From an uncultured Lachnospiraceae bacterium (lineage in GTDB: Bacteria > Bacillota > Clostridia > Lachnospirales > Lachnospiraceae), in NCBI GenBank assembly GCA_900548905.1, contig URMK01000023.1:28392-92391 (forward strand): a stretch of 64,000 bases of DNA, in the 5' to 3' direction. This document shows positions 45,198 to 55,016 of the stretch, one piece after another. Each line of letters begins with the position of its first letter. Position 1 is the stretch's first letter. A program made the position numbers and the translations under genes. Below the pieces are notes generated by a model. It ran no database searches. It was not told the origin of the DNA and saw only the letters and a program-made list of their open reading frames with translations.

Positions 45198-45227
45198 CTT
45201 TTTCCCTCGCTTTCCTGTTTTAGGCAA

Positions 45228-45259
45228 AGAAAAAGCGGAAGCCCTCCATGGGCCGCCGC
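45228..45259 (-). terminator. Terminator-like hairpin before the holin gene
   Basis: Minus strand GCGGCGGCCC, a 5-nt loop and GGGCTTCCGC (two-base internal loop), then five T. It lies between two co-directional late genes. Confidence 0.65.
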
Positions 45260-45294
45260 CTGCTCCTGCTTATCCTGTATTCCGCTGCCCTACC

Positions 45295-46695
45295 TCACAC
45301 ACCGGATTCTTCCGTTAGTGTATAGGTAATCTTCATCGTCTTATCTACCGTCTTCACCACAGCCGAAGACAGATTATTGATGGATGCCAAATAAGGCGTC
45401 AGGAGATACATGGTCCGGTACTCCGAACCGTAGCTCCCTCCCCACCCCAAAAGGAAATTATTATACTGGAACAGTGGCGTTGCCGCATTATTCAGCCGGA
45501 AACTCCCCTGCGTATGGACCACCTTATCCTCAACCGTAATCTGGAAATCTCCTCCCACAATCAAATCCCCGATAAGCGTCATATAAACCTCACAGGTCCC
45601 CGTCTCACACAACGGCCTCCACTTGGAGGTAAACCCCAGGGGAATCAGCGTCACATCCGAAGAATTCGCCGTATTGATTTTATAAATCCCCTTCTTGTTA
45701 TTCGCCATCACATACAGAAAACCATCCCTCATACAGCACTTCACATACCGCTCCGGGAAGGAACTGCTTTCATCCCTGTTCCCCACATCCATCAGCTTTG
45801 CATTGGAAAATGTCCATTCCCCCTCCGTCATGGAATAATCCTCTTTCTTAATCTTCACCCACACCATGGCGGCACTGCCCGAAGAATTCCCCTCATTGGA
45901 AAACCCGTACCAATACCCATCCCCACCGTCCAGGAATTCCCCATACAGCGTATAATCCCCCAAGAACCGGAACGAGGTTGTCTGAATCACCCGGTCATCC
46001 AGCACCGTATAGGTAGTGTCATCCAGCCTTTCATTCAACCCGATGCTGAATATGGGAACCCGAACCTTCCGTATCCTCACCCCGGTATCCTGGAAGGTGA
46101 TGGAATACAGCAGATTCTTCTCAAAATCCACTTCCACCGCCTCAAACAGCACCAGCTGTTTTGCCATGGAAAGGCCGTCCAGCTTTACGCTCTTCAACTG
46201 CAGAAACGTACTGCTGTCATTCACAAGACTGCCATAGCCATTCTCCCCTCCCTTTGCGCTTGTCAGAGCCGCCGCCGCAATGGTCCCGTTCCCCTGGCTT
46301 GGCGTAAACTCCCACACAAACTTATATCCGTTATCCAGCTTCTTGCTCTCCGTCAGGTTCAGGCTCCCCCTCGCCGTATTCGCCGTGGAATTCACGTTAT
46401 TGGAAGCATAAGCAACCGGGAGATTCCCCGACATACTGTAGATGTTCTCCACATCCTCTTTCAATGCCTGGGAAAATAACAGGATACCTCCAATCATGTT
46501 CGGGCAGATAGGAAGCAGGCTCCCGTTCCATTCAATCCCGTCAATACTGTCCCCGGCTTCATAAAATACCCCCATCGGATTCAGACCCAGGATATAGTTC
46601 ACAGCATTCGTGACCATATTTTCCTCCGCCACGGCCTCCACCTCCCCGGTATTCACATCCGTCAGTTCAATCCTCATAGTTCCTGCCAGCCTCAT
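45295..46695 (-). CDS. Prophage structural protein of unknown role (tail tip or fibre region)
   Basis: A 466-residue protein with no domain I recognise; beta-rich, with repeats of aromatic and glycine residues, located between the tail-associated protein and the lysis genes, where tail fibre or receptor-binding proteins are usual. It begins MRLAGTMRIELTDVNTGEVE. The start is set at the ATG 46695 because AAGGAGG precedes it; the frame extends upstream to 46842 only by chance overlap with the previous gene. Confidence 0.65.
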   Translation of the reverse strand: MRLAGTMRIELTDVNTGEVEAVAEENMVTNAVNYILGLNPMGVFYEAGDSIDGIEWNGSLLPICPNMIGGILLFSQALKEDVENIYSMSGNLPVAYASNNVNSTANTARGSLNLTESKKLDNGYKFVWEFTPSQGNGTIAAAALTSAKGGENGYGSLVNDSSTFLQLKSVKLDGLSMAKQLVLFEAVEVDFEKNLLYSITFQDTGVRIRKVRVPIFSIGLNERLDDTTYTVLDDRVIQTTSFRFLGDYTLYGEFLDGGDGYWYGFSNEGNSSGSAAMVWVKIKKEDYSMTEGEWTFSNAKLMDVGNRDESSSFPERYVKCCMRDGFLYVMANNKKGIYKINTANSSDVTLIPLGFTSKWRPLCETGTCEVYMTLIGDLIVGGDFQITVEDKVVHTQGSFRLNNAATPLFQYNNFLLGWGGSYGSEYRTMYLLTPYLASINNLSSAVVKTVDKTMKITYTLTEESGV

Positions 46696-46705
46696 AACAC
46701 CCTCC

Positions 46706-48523
46706 TTAACCGGTATCCACCACATACCCAAATGCGCCAACGGAAACCCTTCCCATACGGTCCGCCATCTGCCTCTGCACAAGCTCCATCGTCTCCATGC
46801 CAATGGTTTCCGAAAATCCCCTGGCAGCCAGCCCCGTTCCAAACCGGATCCTGCCCGCCGTCTCCTCCATCACAATCTTCCCGTCCCAGGCCGGAGCCGC
46901 CGCCATGCCCTGGCCGCTGACGGAAGCAATGCATCCCCCTGTCTCAATCCTCCCCGTTCCTCCTTCCATCCTCAGATACACATGAAAAGTGTTGGTAAAG
47001 TTCGGAACCAGGTTTTCAATCGGATAATACAGAGGAAGCACATGCTTCCCGCTGCCCCAGGTCTCCGCCGGATAATGGACCAGGATTTCCTCATCATTCA
47101 ATTCATATCTCACATACGCAAAGGCTTTCCCATCAGTGGAAACCATGACCGGCAGCTCCACCTGCACCGTGACCTCCTCAGTCGTTGGGCTGCCATCTTC
47201 TGCCACTGACGGAACCGGAACCACCACAGTTCCCTCTGCTTTCCCCTTCTGCTCCAGCCCCTGTGCCGCCACATCCACAGTCACAATGGCAAAGAACTGT
47301 ACATGGGTCTCCTCTGCCGCCGCAAACTCAATACTGATAATCTTCACATCCGTGCTGCCCACCGAATAGTCAGAAGCATTCGTAAACGTATGGATGCCAA
47401 TCTTCCCCGCCTCAATCTGGTTCAGCAGACCGGAAAGGTTCTTGTCATTCTTAGATTTCGCCTGTGCCAGCCTGGGGTTCTTCCCCACACACTTCAAAGA
47501 ATGCTTCCCATTGATTTTAATCTGAAACCCCGTGACACAGGCCATCTGCGTCTCATCCGCATGGCCGCCGGAGAACACCAGCACATCCCCCACATCCAGC
47601 GCCGGATTTCCAATGGTGTCAGAATCAAAGGGAACATACTTCACCACTGCCAGATCCGCAAGGATATTTTCCAGCAGCTCCTTCCTTGTCTCCTCCAGGC
47701 CAAACTGCAGAAGCGGGTTCACCCCCAGGTTCATGGTCAGCCCGTCATCCTGCTCCAGCGCATAATACTCCGCCGTCTGGGTCTTGATGTTCGTGGAACT
47801 GATAGCCGTATACCTTGTAATAAAATCCGAAAAACTGCTGGAAAAACGTTGCCTGTCCGTAACCGTCATCACGGGAACATTCCCAAATTTACGCAGTTCC
47901 AGCTTTCCTTCCCGGTTGATGCAGAAAAACCCTCCCAGCACCTGCCCCACATAAAACAGCACATCCCGGTACGTCTCAATGTCATTCTCCGTATACACCG
48001 ACAGAAGCTCGGAACCGTTTGGCATAGCCTCAATCTCCGCCTGGGTATGGGCAAGCACCACGTCACACGCCTTACAGCACAGGGCCAGAAACGCATATGC
48101 ATTCCCCACGGTCTCAAACCCGTTAAAGCTTTTCTCAAACCGCAGCATATAATCATAGCCCTTGATTTCCAGGCAGTGCAGGGTCCGGTTCGCCTCGCTC
48201 ACCTCAAAAATCCCCATCGGAATTTCCTCATACCTTCCGCCAGCCACACGCAGATGGTAAAGCAGCTCCACCTTTGCACCCTCCAGCGTATAGCGGTCAA
48301 TCTCCGAAAACAGGGTAATCCCCATCTCCGCCGCATATACCGTACCAATCTCTATCTCCGCATTGCCGCAGCACTGGCTGGATATATAGCCGGAGCCTTT
48401 CACGATATCCTCATTGCCAAACCCATACACCGCTCCGTCCCTGGCAGTAATCCTCCCGCTCCAATAAAAACTCCGGGTGTTCTCCTGCACCGCCTGCAGA
48501 AACGCCTCACTCACCGGATACAT
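46706..48523 (-). CDS. Phage tail-associated protein (baseplate/tail tip)
   Basis: A 605-residue protein. The N-terminal two thirds resemble the Tal/gp18-like tail tip proteins of siphophages (SFYWSGRITARDGAVYGF, IKGYDYMLRFEKSFNGF, LDVGDVLVFSGG), and the C-terminal part is a beta-rich extension with a VGAFGYVVDTG end. It follows the distal tail gene and precedes the fibre-region gene. Start at the ATG 48523 with AAAGGGG upstream. Likely forms the tail tip with the distal tail protein. Confidence 0.75.
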   Translation of the reverse strand: MYPVSEAFLQAVQENTRSFYWSGRITARDGAVYGFGNEDIVKGSGYISSQCCGNAEIEIGTVYAAEMGITLFSEIDRYTLEGAKVELLYHLRVAGGRYEEIPMGIFEVSEANRTLHCLEIKGYDYMLRFEKSFNGFETVGNAYAFLALCCKACDVVLAHTQAEIEAMPNGSELLSVYTENDIETYRDVLFYVGQVLGGFFCINREGKLELRKFGNVPVMTVTDRQRFSSSFSDFITRYTAISSTNIKTQTAEYYALEQDDGLTMNLGVNPLLQFGLEETRKELLENILADLAVVKYVPFDSDTIGNPALDVGDVLVFSGGHADETQMACVTGFQIKINGKHSLKCVGKNPRLAQAKSKNDKNLSGLLNQIEAGKIGIHTFTNASDYSVGSTDVKIISIEFAAAEETHVQFFAIVTVDVAAQGLEQKGKAEGTVVVPVPSVAEDGSPTTEEVTVQVELPVMVSTDGKAFAYVRYELNDEEILVHYPAETWGSGKHVLPLYYPIENLVPNFTNTFHVYLRMEGGTGRIETGGCIASVSGQGMAAAPAWDGKIVMEETAGRIRFGTGLAARGFSETIGMETMELVQRQMADRMGRVSVGAFGYVVDTG

Positions 48524-48552
48524 GAAAACACCCCTTTCTCCCCTCAGACAAA

Positions 48553-48915
48553 CTAAAACTCCCGCAGGGTAAAAGAAACCTTCCACAGTCCCTTAAAAGA
48601 GGTATCCTTCACCAGACCTGCCTTATAACCTTCCATAAACATCCCTGTCCGTCTCATTTCCAGAGTTTCCGTATCCAAATAATCCACGCTGATCTTCTCC
48701 TGCTGCTTAAATCCCGTCAGCAGTTTCAGCCACCGGGGACTGACGGAAAAAGACACAGAAATGTTCACCACGCCAAGGCGTACCACATCCCTCTGCATAG
48801 TCCCGGCCTCCGTCTCACCGCCGGAATCCGCTTCCACATCCTCCAGCCCAATCTCATAAGAATCCGGCAGGGGAAGCGGCACCCCGTCAAATACCAGATA
48901 CTGTAAAAACGCCAT
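48553..48915 (-). CDS. Phage distal tail/tail component protein
   Basis: A 120-residue protein beginning MAFLQYLVFDGVPLPLPDSY. Its place, 2 nt after the tape measure gene and before the tail tip gene, is that of the distal tail protein. A deleted copy lies at 28769-28967, which shows that two related prophages entered this chromosome. No catalytic motif is expected. Confidence 0.75.
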   Translation of the reverse strand: MAFLQYLVFDGVPLPLPDSYEIGLEDVEADSGGETEAGTMQRDVVRLGVVNISVSFSVSPRWLKLLTGFKQQEKISVDYLDTETLEMRRTGMFMEGYKAGLVKDTSFKGLWKVSFTLREF

Positions 48916-48917
48916 GC

Positions 48918-51764
48918 TTATCTCCCTCCAGACCTCAAATTCTGCCTTGCCTGCGCATTCACCACCACTTCATCCAGAAGGGTGCCGCCCACATATACCG
49001 GAATACAGATAGTCCCCGGATTCCCCATGCTCTGCACTCCTGCAAATATCTCCCGGATACCGCCCAGCATCTGATGTACTGAATCCACCGATGTCGCCTG
49101 GCTCTGTGCAGCCGTCATTGGCAGGACTCCCGGCCTGACAACCATATCCGCCGCCACGCCGTCCACAGCCCTCTGCACCAGACCTTTGCTCTTCTCAACC
49201 CCCTTCGCCAAACCTCCCATAAAATCCGGCATCCAGGATTCATATTCCGTAAGCGGCCCTTCATCCGGTACGGAGAAATGCAGGAAAGCCGCAATCTTAT
49301 CGGCTATGCTTTTCACCGCATCCACCACATTCCCCACAGCGTTCCGGATGCCGTTTGCAATCCCGTTCACAATATCCACGCCCCAGTTCCATGCGCTGGA
49401 AGCCAGGCCTTTCACATATCCCACTGCCTGTTCAAACCCACTTTTCACGGCATTGTAAACGTTCCCCATAGCATTGCTGATCCCGCCGACAATCCCGTTA
49501 AAAATATTTGTAACCGTAGATTTAATGGCATTCAACACATTTGACACCGTTTCCTTCACCGCATTCCACACATTGGAAATGGTACTGCCCACCGTATTCA
49601 TAACAGAAGACACCACATCCCGAATCCCGTTCCAGACAGCAGATACAATCCCCTGAATCGCATTCATCACTGTGGAAATCACGGTCTGGATGGTATTCCA
49701 GGCAGCCGTAAGGAAAGTCTGCACCGCCGTTACCACCGTAGTAACCACCGTCTGGATGGCATTCCAGACCGTAGAGAAAATAGTCTGGATTACGGTCAGC
49801 ACCGTAGTAATAATAGTTTTATAGATATTGAAGTACGTTGTGACAATGGTGGAAATCACAGTCAGTACCGTATTGAATACCGTCTTAATCCCCTCCCAGA
49901 CAGCAGAAAAGAAAGCTGCTATCCCATTCCAGACTGTCTGTGCCACTGTGGAAATCCCCTCCCACACCGTGGAGAAAAACTGTGATATCGCCATCCATGC
50001 CGCACTTGCTGTTTGCTGAATGCCCTCCCACAGCCCTGCAAAAAACTCTTTAATGGCATTCCAGATATTGATACAGGCCGCCTTAATCTCATCCCAATGC
50101 TCAACCAGCAGCTTCCCAACAGCGATGACAGCCACAATCACAGCAATAATGGCAAGGATAGGCGCACCCACGCTGGCAATCACCGGAATCAGGGCGGATA
50201 TTGCAGGTGCAATCATCCCAACCACACTCATAACTGCACTAATCCCCGTGGCAATTTTTCCGATAATAATCAGCACCGGTCCCACAGCTGCTACAATACC
50301 GGCAATCACCACAATCATCTTCTTCGTGCCGTCCGACAGCCCGGAAAACCAGGTGGTAAACGCCTGGATTTTCTCCGCCAGGGCCACAATAACAGGAGCC
50401 AGCACACTCATAACTGCAGAACCCAGCTCAATAGCCGTATTTTTTAACTGGTTCAATGCCTTCTGAATGGTATAGGAATTGGTATTCAGCTTTCCAAACG
50501 CCGTCTCCGTTGCCCCTGTGGAATTCTGCATCTGCTCCAAAGTTCCGTTAAATACCGCCGCACTGTCCCCCAGCAGGATCAGCCCCGCCTTACCCGCCTC
50601 TGCACTCCCCCACAGGTCACCAAAGGCCAGCCCCTGCTCCTTTGCACTGTCAGAAATAATCTGCAGCACATCGGAAAGGCTGGCCCCATCCTGCATCAGT
50701 TCCAGGAATGATTTTCCGGTCTTCTCTTTTAACGTATCCGATACCTTCGTGCCGGACCTTCCCAGCTCATTCAGCATGGAATTCATATAAGTTGTGGACT
50801 CCGCAGTTGCCACGCCGTTGGAAGTCATCAAGGCATAACCCGCCGCCACCTGCTCCAAAGCCACCCCGTTTGCCTTGGCAGTCGGGATAATCTTGCCCAT
50901 GGAAGAAGAAAGCTCTCCCACTGTAGTCTTACCCAGGTTCTGTGTCTGGATCAGCACATCCGACACCCTCGCCACATCAGAAGCCTCCAGGCCATAAGCA
51001 TTCATAATCGTAGTCAGTACATCCAATGCGCTCCCTGCATCCGCAAACCCGGCTCTCGCCAGCTTCGTAGAGTTGGAGACAAAATTCACTGCATCCCCTG
51101 TCTTCTGCCCTGCAGAGATAGCGTTATATACATTGCTGGCAATCTCAGAGGAACTGATACCCGTCTGGTTGGACAGGTCAAGAATCGCCTTCTCCAACTC
51201 CGACAGCGGCACCTCCGTGGTATCCGCAATGGTATTCACCTTCGCCATGGCATCCTCAAAATTCATTGCCATCTTAGCGGAAGCCCCGCCAGCCGCTGTA
51301 ATGGCGGCAGTGACCGGCAACATCTTTTTTCCGGCGGAAGTAGCGGCATCCCCGAACTTCCCAACCCTCTCCGCTGCCTGTGTGAACCCGGACAGGGAGG
51401 TATTGGTTTCCTTCGCCTGTCTTTCCAGATCCTTTAAATTCTGCTCCGTTTCAATGATTTCCCGCTGGAGGGCATCATACTGGTCTTTCGTGATGTCTCC
51501 CCGTTCAAACTGCTGTTGGACCTGCTGCTGGGCGGACTTCAACGCTTCCAGCTTATCCTTGGTCTCCCCAATGGCATCCGTCAGGAGCCTCTGCTTCTGT
51601 GCCAGCAGCTCCGAATTATGCGGGTCCAGCTTTAAAAGCTTCTCCACATCCTTAAGCTGCGACTGAGTATTACGGATTTCGGAATTGACACCTCTTAATG
51701 CGGTTGTAAGTTTGGTGGTATCACCGCCGATTTCAACCGTGATACCCTGTATTCGGTTGGCCAT
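48918..51764 (-). CDS. Phage tail tape measure protein
   Basis: A 948-residue protein that sets tail length. Domains: N-terminal coiled coil (about 20-125), PhageMin_Tail domain (about 160-430, with MAMNFEDAMAKVNTIADTTE and ALDVLTTIMNAYGLEASDVA), hydrophobic segments (about 470-560), then a long set of degenerate repeats with tryptophan spacing (VWNAIQTVV, VWNGIRDVV and so on), and a C-terminus ending QARQNLRSGGR. At about 3 residues per nanometre scale it would fit a tail somewhat over 100 nm (general rule, not measured). Confidence 0.92.
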   Translation of the reverse strand: MANRIQGITVEIGGDTTKLTTALRGVNSEIRNTQSQLKDVEKLLKLDPHNSELLAQKQRLLTDAIGETKDKLEALKSAQQQVQQQFERGDITKDQYDALQREIIETEQNLKDLERQAKETNTSLSGFTQAAERVGKFGDAATSAGKKMLPVTAAITAAGGASAKMAMNFEDAMAKVNTIADTTEVPLSELEKAILDLSNQTGISSSEIASNVYNAISAGQKTGDAVNFVSNSTKLARAGFADAGSALDVLTTIMNAYGLEASDVARVSDVLIQTQNLGKTTVGELSSSMGKIIPTAKANGVALEQVAAGYALMTSNGVATAESTTYMNSMLNELGRSGTKVSDTLKEKTGKSFLELMQDGASLSDVLQIISDSAKEQGLAFGDLWGSAEAGKAGLILLGDSAAVFNGTLEQMQNSTGATETAFGKLNTNSYTIQKALNQLKNTAIELGSAVMSVLAPVIVALAEKIQAFTTWFSGLSDGTKKMIVVIAGIVAAVGPVLIIIGKIATGISAVMSVVGMIAPAISALIPVIASVGAPILAIIAVIVAVIAVGKLLVEHWDEIKAACINIWNAIKEFFAGLWEGIQQTASAAWMAISQFFSTVWEGISTVAQTVWNGIAAFFSAVWEGIKTVFNTVLTVISTIVTTYFNIYKTIITTVLTVIQTIFSTVWNAIQTVVTTVVTAVQTFLTAAWNTIQTVISTVMNAIQGIVSAVWNGIRDVVSSVMNTVGSTISNVWNAVKETVSNVLNAIKSTVTNIFNGIVGGISNAMGNVYNAVKSGFEQAVGYVKGLASSAWNWGVDIVNGIANGIRNAVGNVVDAVKSIADKIAAFLHFSVPDEGPLTEYESWMPDFMGGLAKGVEKSKGLVQRAVDGVAADMVVRPGVLPMTAAQSQATSVDSVHQMLGGIREIFAGVQSMGNPGTICIPVYVGGTLLDEVVVNAQARQNLRSGGR

Positions 51765-51793
51765 GCGATACCTTACCTCCTGATTTTAGACAC

Positions 51794-51816
51794 AAAAAAA
51801 GAGCCGGTTAAGGCTC
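51794..51816 (-). terminator. Intrinsic terminator between cargo gene and tape measure gene
   Basis: Minus strand GAGCC, a 6-nt loop and GGCTC, then seven T. It lies downstream of the cargo gene and 30 nt before the tape measure start, so cargo transcription could end here. Confidence 0.75.
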
Positions 51817-52056
51817 AAAATGTTTGGAAAAGGCACCTGTCGTTCTGGCAAATGCCTATGTAATCTTTATTTATCTATTGCTAAAGGTACTATTTTTTTA
51901 TAATATTTTATTTGGACAACCCTGGCACTATCAATTAATCAGTCCTAATTATCATATCGTCTAGTAGTTTCCTAACATATTCTTTTGTAGCGAAAAACTT
52001 ATAAAAAATCACTTTTGTATCCGTTTCTTAATACACCTTCTTATGATTTACAGAAG

Positions 52057-53418
52057 TTACATAAATGATTCAGATTTTTCCAGCGATGTAATTAGTAATT
52101 TTTTTATTGAAGATAGGGTGTTAAGTCCTGTAAACACTCTCGAAAATACACCTTCTCCTATATATTGCACCACCCCATTTTCATTTTCAATTTCTATCCC
52201 TTTACCTTCAAGACTAAAAATTCCATACTTACCTTTTAGATTTGAATTTATCCGCGCTGTTTCTTTTTTACTTAACCACCGCCATTTTATCCCATCATTC
52301 TCAAATGTTTTCATCCATGTTTCTATATCAATTGTCATTTTCACAACCTTTTTTCCTTTAATGATATCTAAAATATGGTCATCCTTAAATGGTTGTAAAA
52401 AAATAGGATATCCGAGTGGATCAAACATACTATGTCTGAGATCTATGATAGGCATTTTAATTCCTAATCCTTTAGCCCATGCATCAAAAGCAACACTTGG
52501 AAATTTATCTGTTTCATACACCCCAATCAATAAACATTCTTCAATAACAGTAATAGCATACCCTTTTTTAGAACATTTTTTTAATAACTCATTAACTGTA
52601 TCCTCAAATGTACTTAATTGTATTTCATCTTTATCTATTGTTACAGGAAGACCAGTAAGAAGATCTATTCCCTTTCCTTCATTAAGTGTTTGTATTGTCT
52701 TAACATTTCTATCAATTTGTTTTATATCTCTATGAAACTGCTCTTTCTTTTTTTCATCCATTTGTTCCAACACACTTTTCAGATAACGTGGACAATTCGC
52801 TTTTACAGCATTATCTATTAACTGAAACATTTCAAGATTTGTCTTTCCCTCTTTCAACTCTCCTATTTTAATTCCTTTTTGAGGAGCAAACGTAACAACA
52901 TCTCCTACTTGTATAAATGAGGTCAAATCACTAATAAGAACAAAACCATCCGGATTCTCTTCTACAAATTCATCTATATAACATAACTCCGAATCAAGAT
53001 TAGAATCCGTAATATCTATTAATTCCTGTCCATAGTACAATCTCCGCATAACAGAAAGATCATAACCAAATAGTTGCCATGCAATAGCATCCATTGATTT
53101 ACGCACAACCATTTCCTGATACTTCGCTTCTTTGATTAAATCGTTTATTATATTTACTTTATCCTTATCCCTATCTCTTCTTGCCTGTTTTAAATCTGCC
53201 TTTAACCGTTTCTGTTCTTTTATAATTTTCTGTAATAAGAAAATCGCACTTTTTTGTGCTAGGAAAAAACCTTTATGCACCTGGATAGTAAAATTATTCC
53301 TCTTATCGGAATCTGATATCAAGTTATCTATATTTTTATCACAACAATGCTGAATCCCATATGAACGTACACCATTTATCAATATCTTTAATTCTCTATA
53401 AAATACAATCTCCCTCAT
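52057..53418 (-). CDS. Prophage cargo gene of unknown function (453 aa)
   Basis: A 453-residue protein I do not recognise. It starts at the ATG 53418 (GAAAGG upstream). The N-terminal third is charged and coiled (KRLKADLKQARRDRDKDKVN); the middle has NPDGFVLISDLTSFIQVGDV and DLLTGLPVTIDKDEI; the C-terminal part has YGIFSLEGKGIEIENENG. No membrane segment or clear catalytic motif. It is visibly AT-richer than the tail genes on both sides, is on the same strand, and is inserted between the tail chaperone (53507) and tape measure genes, with its own terminator. This fits a moron: host benefit or superinfection exclusion is a hypothesis. Confidence 0.6.
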   Translation of the reverse strand: MREIVFYRELKILINGVRSYGIQHCCDKNIDNLISDSDKRNNFTIQVHKGFFLAQKSAIFLLQKIIKEQKRLKADLKQARRDRDKDKVNIINDLIKEAKYQEMVVRKSMDAIAWQLFGYDLSVMRRLYYGQELIDITDSNLDSELCYIDEFVEENPDGFVLISDLTSFIQVGDVVTFAPQKGIKIGELKEGKTNLEMFQLIDNAVKANCPRYLKSVLEQMDEKKKEQFHRDIKQIDRNVKTIQTLNEGKGIDLLTGLPVTIDKDEIQLSTFEDTVNELLKKCSKKGYAITVIEECLLIGVYETDKFPSVAFDAWAKGLGIKMPIIDLRHSMFDPLGYPIFLQPFKDDHILDIIKGKKVVKMTIDIETWMKTFENDGIKWRWLSKKETARINSNLKGKYGIFSLEGKGIEIENENGVVQYIGEGVFSRVFTGLNTLSSIKKLLITSLEKSESFM

Positions 53419-53506
53419 TCTGCATCCTTTCACTAAATTCACACTGACTCCGCCACATGTTTCTATTCTCAGTATAACAAGAAAAGTCTGGCTTATCAAA
53501 TGCAAA

Positions 53507-53700
53507 TCAGAACCTATCCATATCCTCCTGCGTAGCCACCTGGGCATACTTCCACTCATCATTCCTGCTCTCCGCATACATATCATTTATCATCCCAATA
53601 GAAAGCAGTTCCAGCTCCTGTATCGAAATCCCCAGCTGCACACACCGCAGGAGGAACAGCGGTGTTGTCATCTCCCGTTCAGTCGGACGGAGTTTTTTTT
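53507..53700 (-). CDS. Frameshift extension of the tail assembly chaperone (gpGT-like)
   Basis: At GCT AAAAAAAA C (A8 at 53700-53693) a -1 slip from the chaperone frame gives an open frame to TGA at 53507-53509. It reads LRPTEREMTTPLFLLRCVQL, then GISIQELELL and ending QEDMDRF. Siphophages make a longer GT product by programmed slippage at this spot. The extension has no start codon of its own, which supports frameshift translation. Confidence 0.8.
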
Positions 53701-54045
53701 AGCCTCCACATCCGTCTGCACATTCAGCCCCCACAGCTCAATCAGCTTCGGAAGCACCTGGTAAATAGAAAACGTATTGAACCCATCCAGCCACTCCTCC
53801 GCCGTATCCGGTATCGAACCATCCGCATGTTTTGCCATCACAAAAGCGATATTCTCAAACATCTCCAGGGAAAACAGGTCAAGGCCGGATTCCCCTTCCT
53901 CCGACCCATTCACACTCTGTTCCAACGCCCGCAAATCCTTATAAATATCCCGCTGGAACTTCAACCGGTAAATCCGTGGGATAGCCGCCGATGCCTTGAA
54001 AGGCACCTCCCGCCCGTCAATCTCTATTTTTCTGATCATGCTCAT
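53668..54045 (-). CDS. Tail assembly chaperone (gpG-like)
   Basis: A 125-residue protein (start of 53-kb tail module), beginning MSMIRKIEIDGREVPFKASA. Siphophage tail chaperones coat the tape measure protein during tail assembly. Position after the major tail protein and before the tape measure gene, and an A8 slippery run six codons before its stop, identify it. It overlaps the major tail gene by 4 nt. Its decayed counterpart is at 31400-31620. Confidence 0.85.
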   Translation of the reverse strand: MSMIRKIEIDGREVPFKASAAIPRIYRLKFQRDIYKDLRALEQSVNGSEEGESGLDLFSLEMFENIAFVMAKHADGSIPDTAEEWLDGFNTFSIYQVLPKLIELWGLNVQTDVEAKKNSVRLNGR

Positions 54046-54695
54046 TTCTCCGCCATCTCCTTTCCTGCCGGTTTTACCGCAGCAGTTTTGGTATCACCAC
54101 CGTTTAACGAATAACTGACAGGCTCTGCCGGTTCCGCCGTCACTGCCGGCAGATACACCGCCTTATACCAGTCATCATACACCTTCGCCGTGGTGGTGTC
54201 CCCCGTCTTCGCTTTCACATACCCGCTTGCCAGAGGCCTTGCCTTCACCGTCAGCGTCTCCGTCTGCACCTCCCTGGACTCCTCATTCGTCTTGGACTCA
54301 ATCTTCGGCCTGGAAGCCGAACAGTTATACAGCACATGTCGGATTTTCTTTACATCCCCGTCAAACTCAAACAGCAGGGCAAAGCTGCCCGTCTCCGAAT
54401 TGCAGTTCTCCACCAGCACCTGATTGTCGTCCGCTTCCTCCTTCAAAATCTCCGTCCGGAAAGACTCCGGTATCATAGCCAGCTCCAAATCCCCGTCATA
54501 GCCCATATTATTATTAATCACATAATACTCCACACCGTCCGCATAAAAGGATTCCGGCTCCCCGTTCGGGTCCAGGCTCAAAGACACCGCCCCCGGCATT
54601 GCCACCGGCGTCCCAAACGCATCCGCCCCATCCTCCCCAGCAGTCAAAGGGGCATAGTGTACATTACAGATATTAAACTTCACCTTATTTCCCAT
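54042..54695 (-). CDS. Major tail protein (phi13 type)
   Basis: A 217-residue tail tube protein: NKVKFNICNVHYAPLTAGED at the N-terminus, FGTPVAMPGAVSLSLDPNGE, YADGVEYYVINNNMGYDGDL, the pattern of the phi13-type major tail family. It precedes the chaperone in the usual order of long-tailed phages. Two ATG codons adjoin (54698, 54695). The lysine- and alanine-rich C-terminal tail is probably disordered. Confidence 0.88.
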   Translation of the reverse strand: MGNKVKFNICNVHYAPLTAGEDGADAFGTPVAMPGAVSLSLDPNGEPESFYADGVEYYVINNNMGYDGDLELAMIPESFRTEILKEEADDNQVLVENCNSETGSFALLFEFDGDVKKIRHVLYNCSASRPKIESKTNEESREVQTETLTVKARPLASGYVKAKTGDTTTAKVYDDWYKAVYLPAVTAEPAEPVSYSLNGGDTKTAAVKPAGKEMAEK

Positions 54696-54698
54696 CAC

Positions 54699-55016
54699 TC
54701 AGACCTCCATTCCATACAGCACCTCATACAGCCGCTCCGATTCAATCCACGCCTCACTCTTCCCATAGAAAATGCCATGCCTCTCCAGCACGTCCTCTAT
54801 CTGCCCCTCCAGCTCCACCGATTTATACTCCGTGTACAGCTCCAGATGCAGCTTATTCTTCTTATAATAGGCAACCCCGTCCGCCGCAAAATTCCGGGAT
54901 TCCGGGAAAAGAAACACCAAAAACGGCGGTTCCGGTGAATGCCCCTCGGCAAAATGGTCATATGCAAAAGGCAGCCCCATCTCCTCCACCATGGCAGCCA
55001 CATGTTCCTGCGTCAT
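54699..55016 (-). CDS. Prophage tail completion/terminator-like protein
   Basis: A 105-residue protein: EEMGLPFAYDHFAEGHSPEP, PFLVFLFPESRNFAADG and ERHGIFYGKSEAWIESERLY. Its size and place, between the gp10-like protein and the major tail protein, match the tail terminator (DUF3168/minor capsid type). It overlaps the gp10-like gene by 4 nt. Confidence 0.75.
   Translation of the reverse strand: MTQEHVAAMVEEMGLPFAYDHFAEGHSPEPPFLVFLFPESRNFAADGVAYYKKNKLHLELYTEYKSVELEGQIEDVLERHGIFYGKSEAWIESERLYEVLYGMEV

Noticed and set aside
47303..48556. 417-codon plus-strand ORF over the tail gene
   Set aside because: Antisense shadow of the tail-associated gene; high GC codon bias explains its length.
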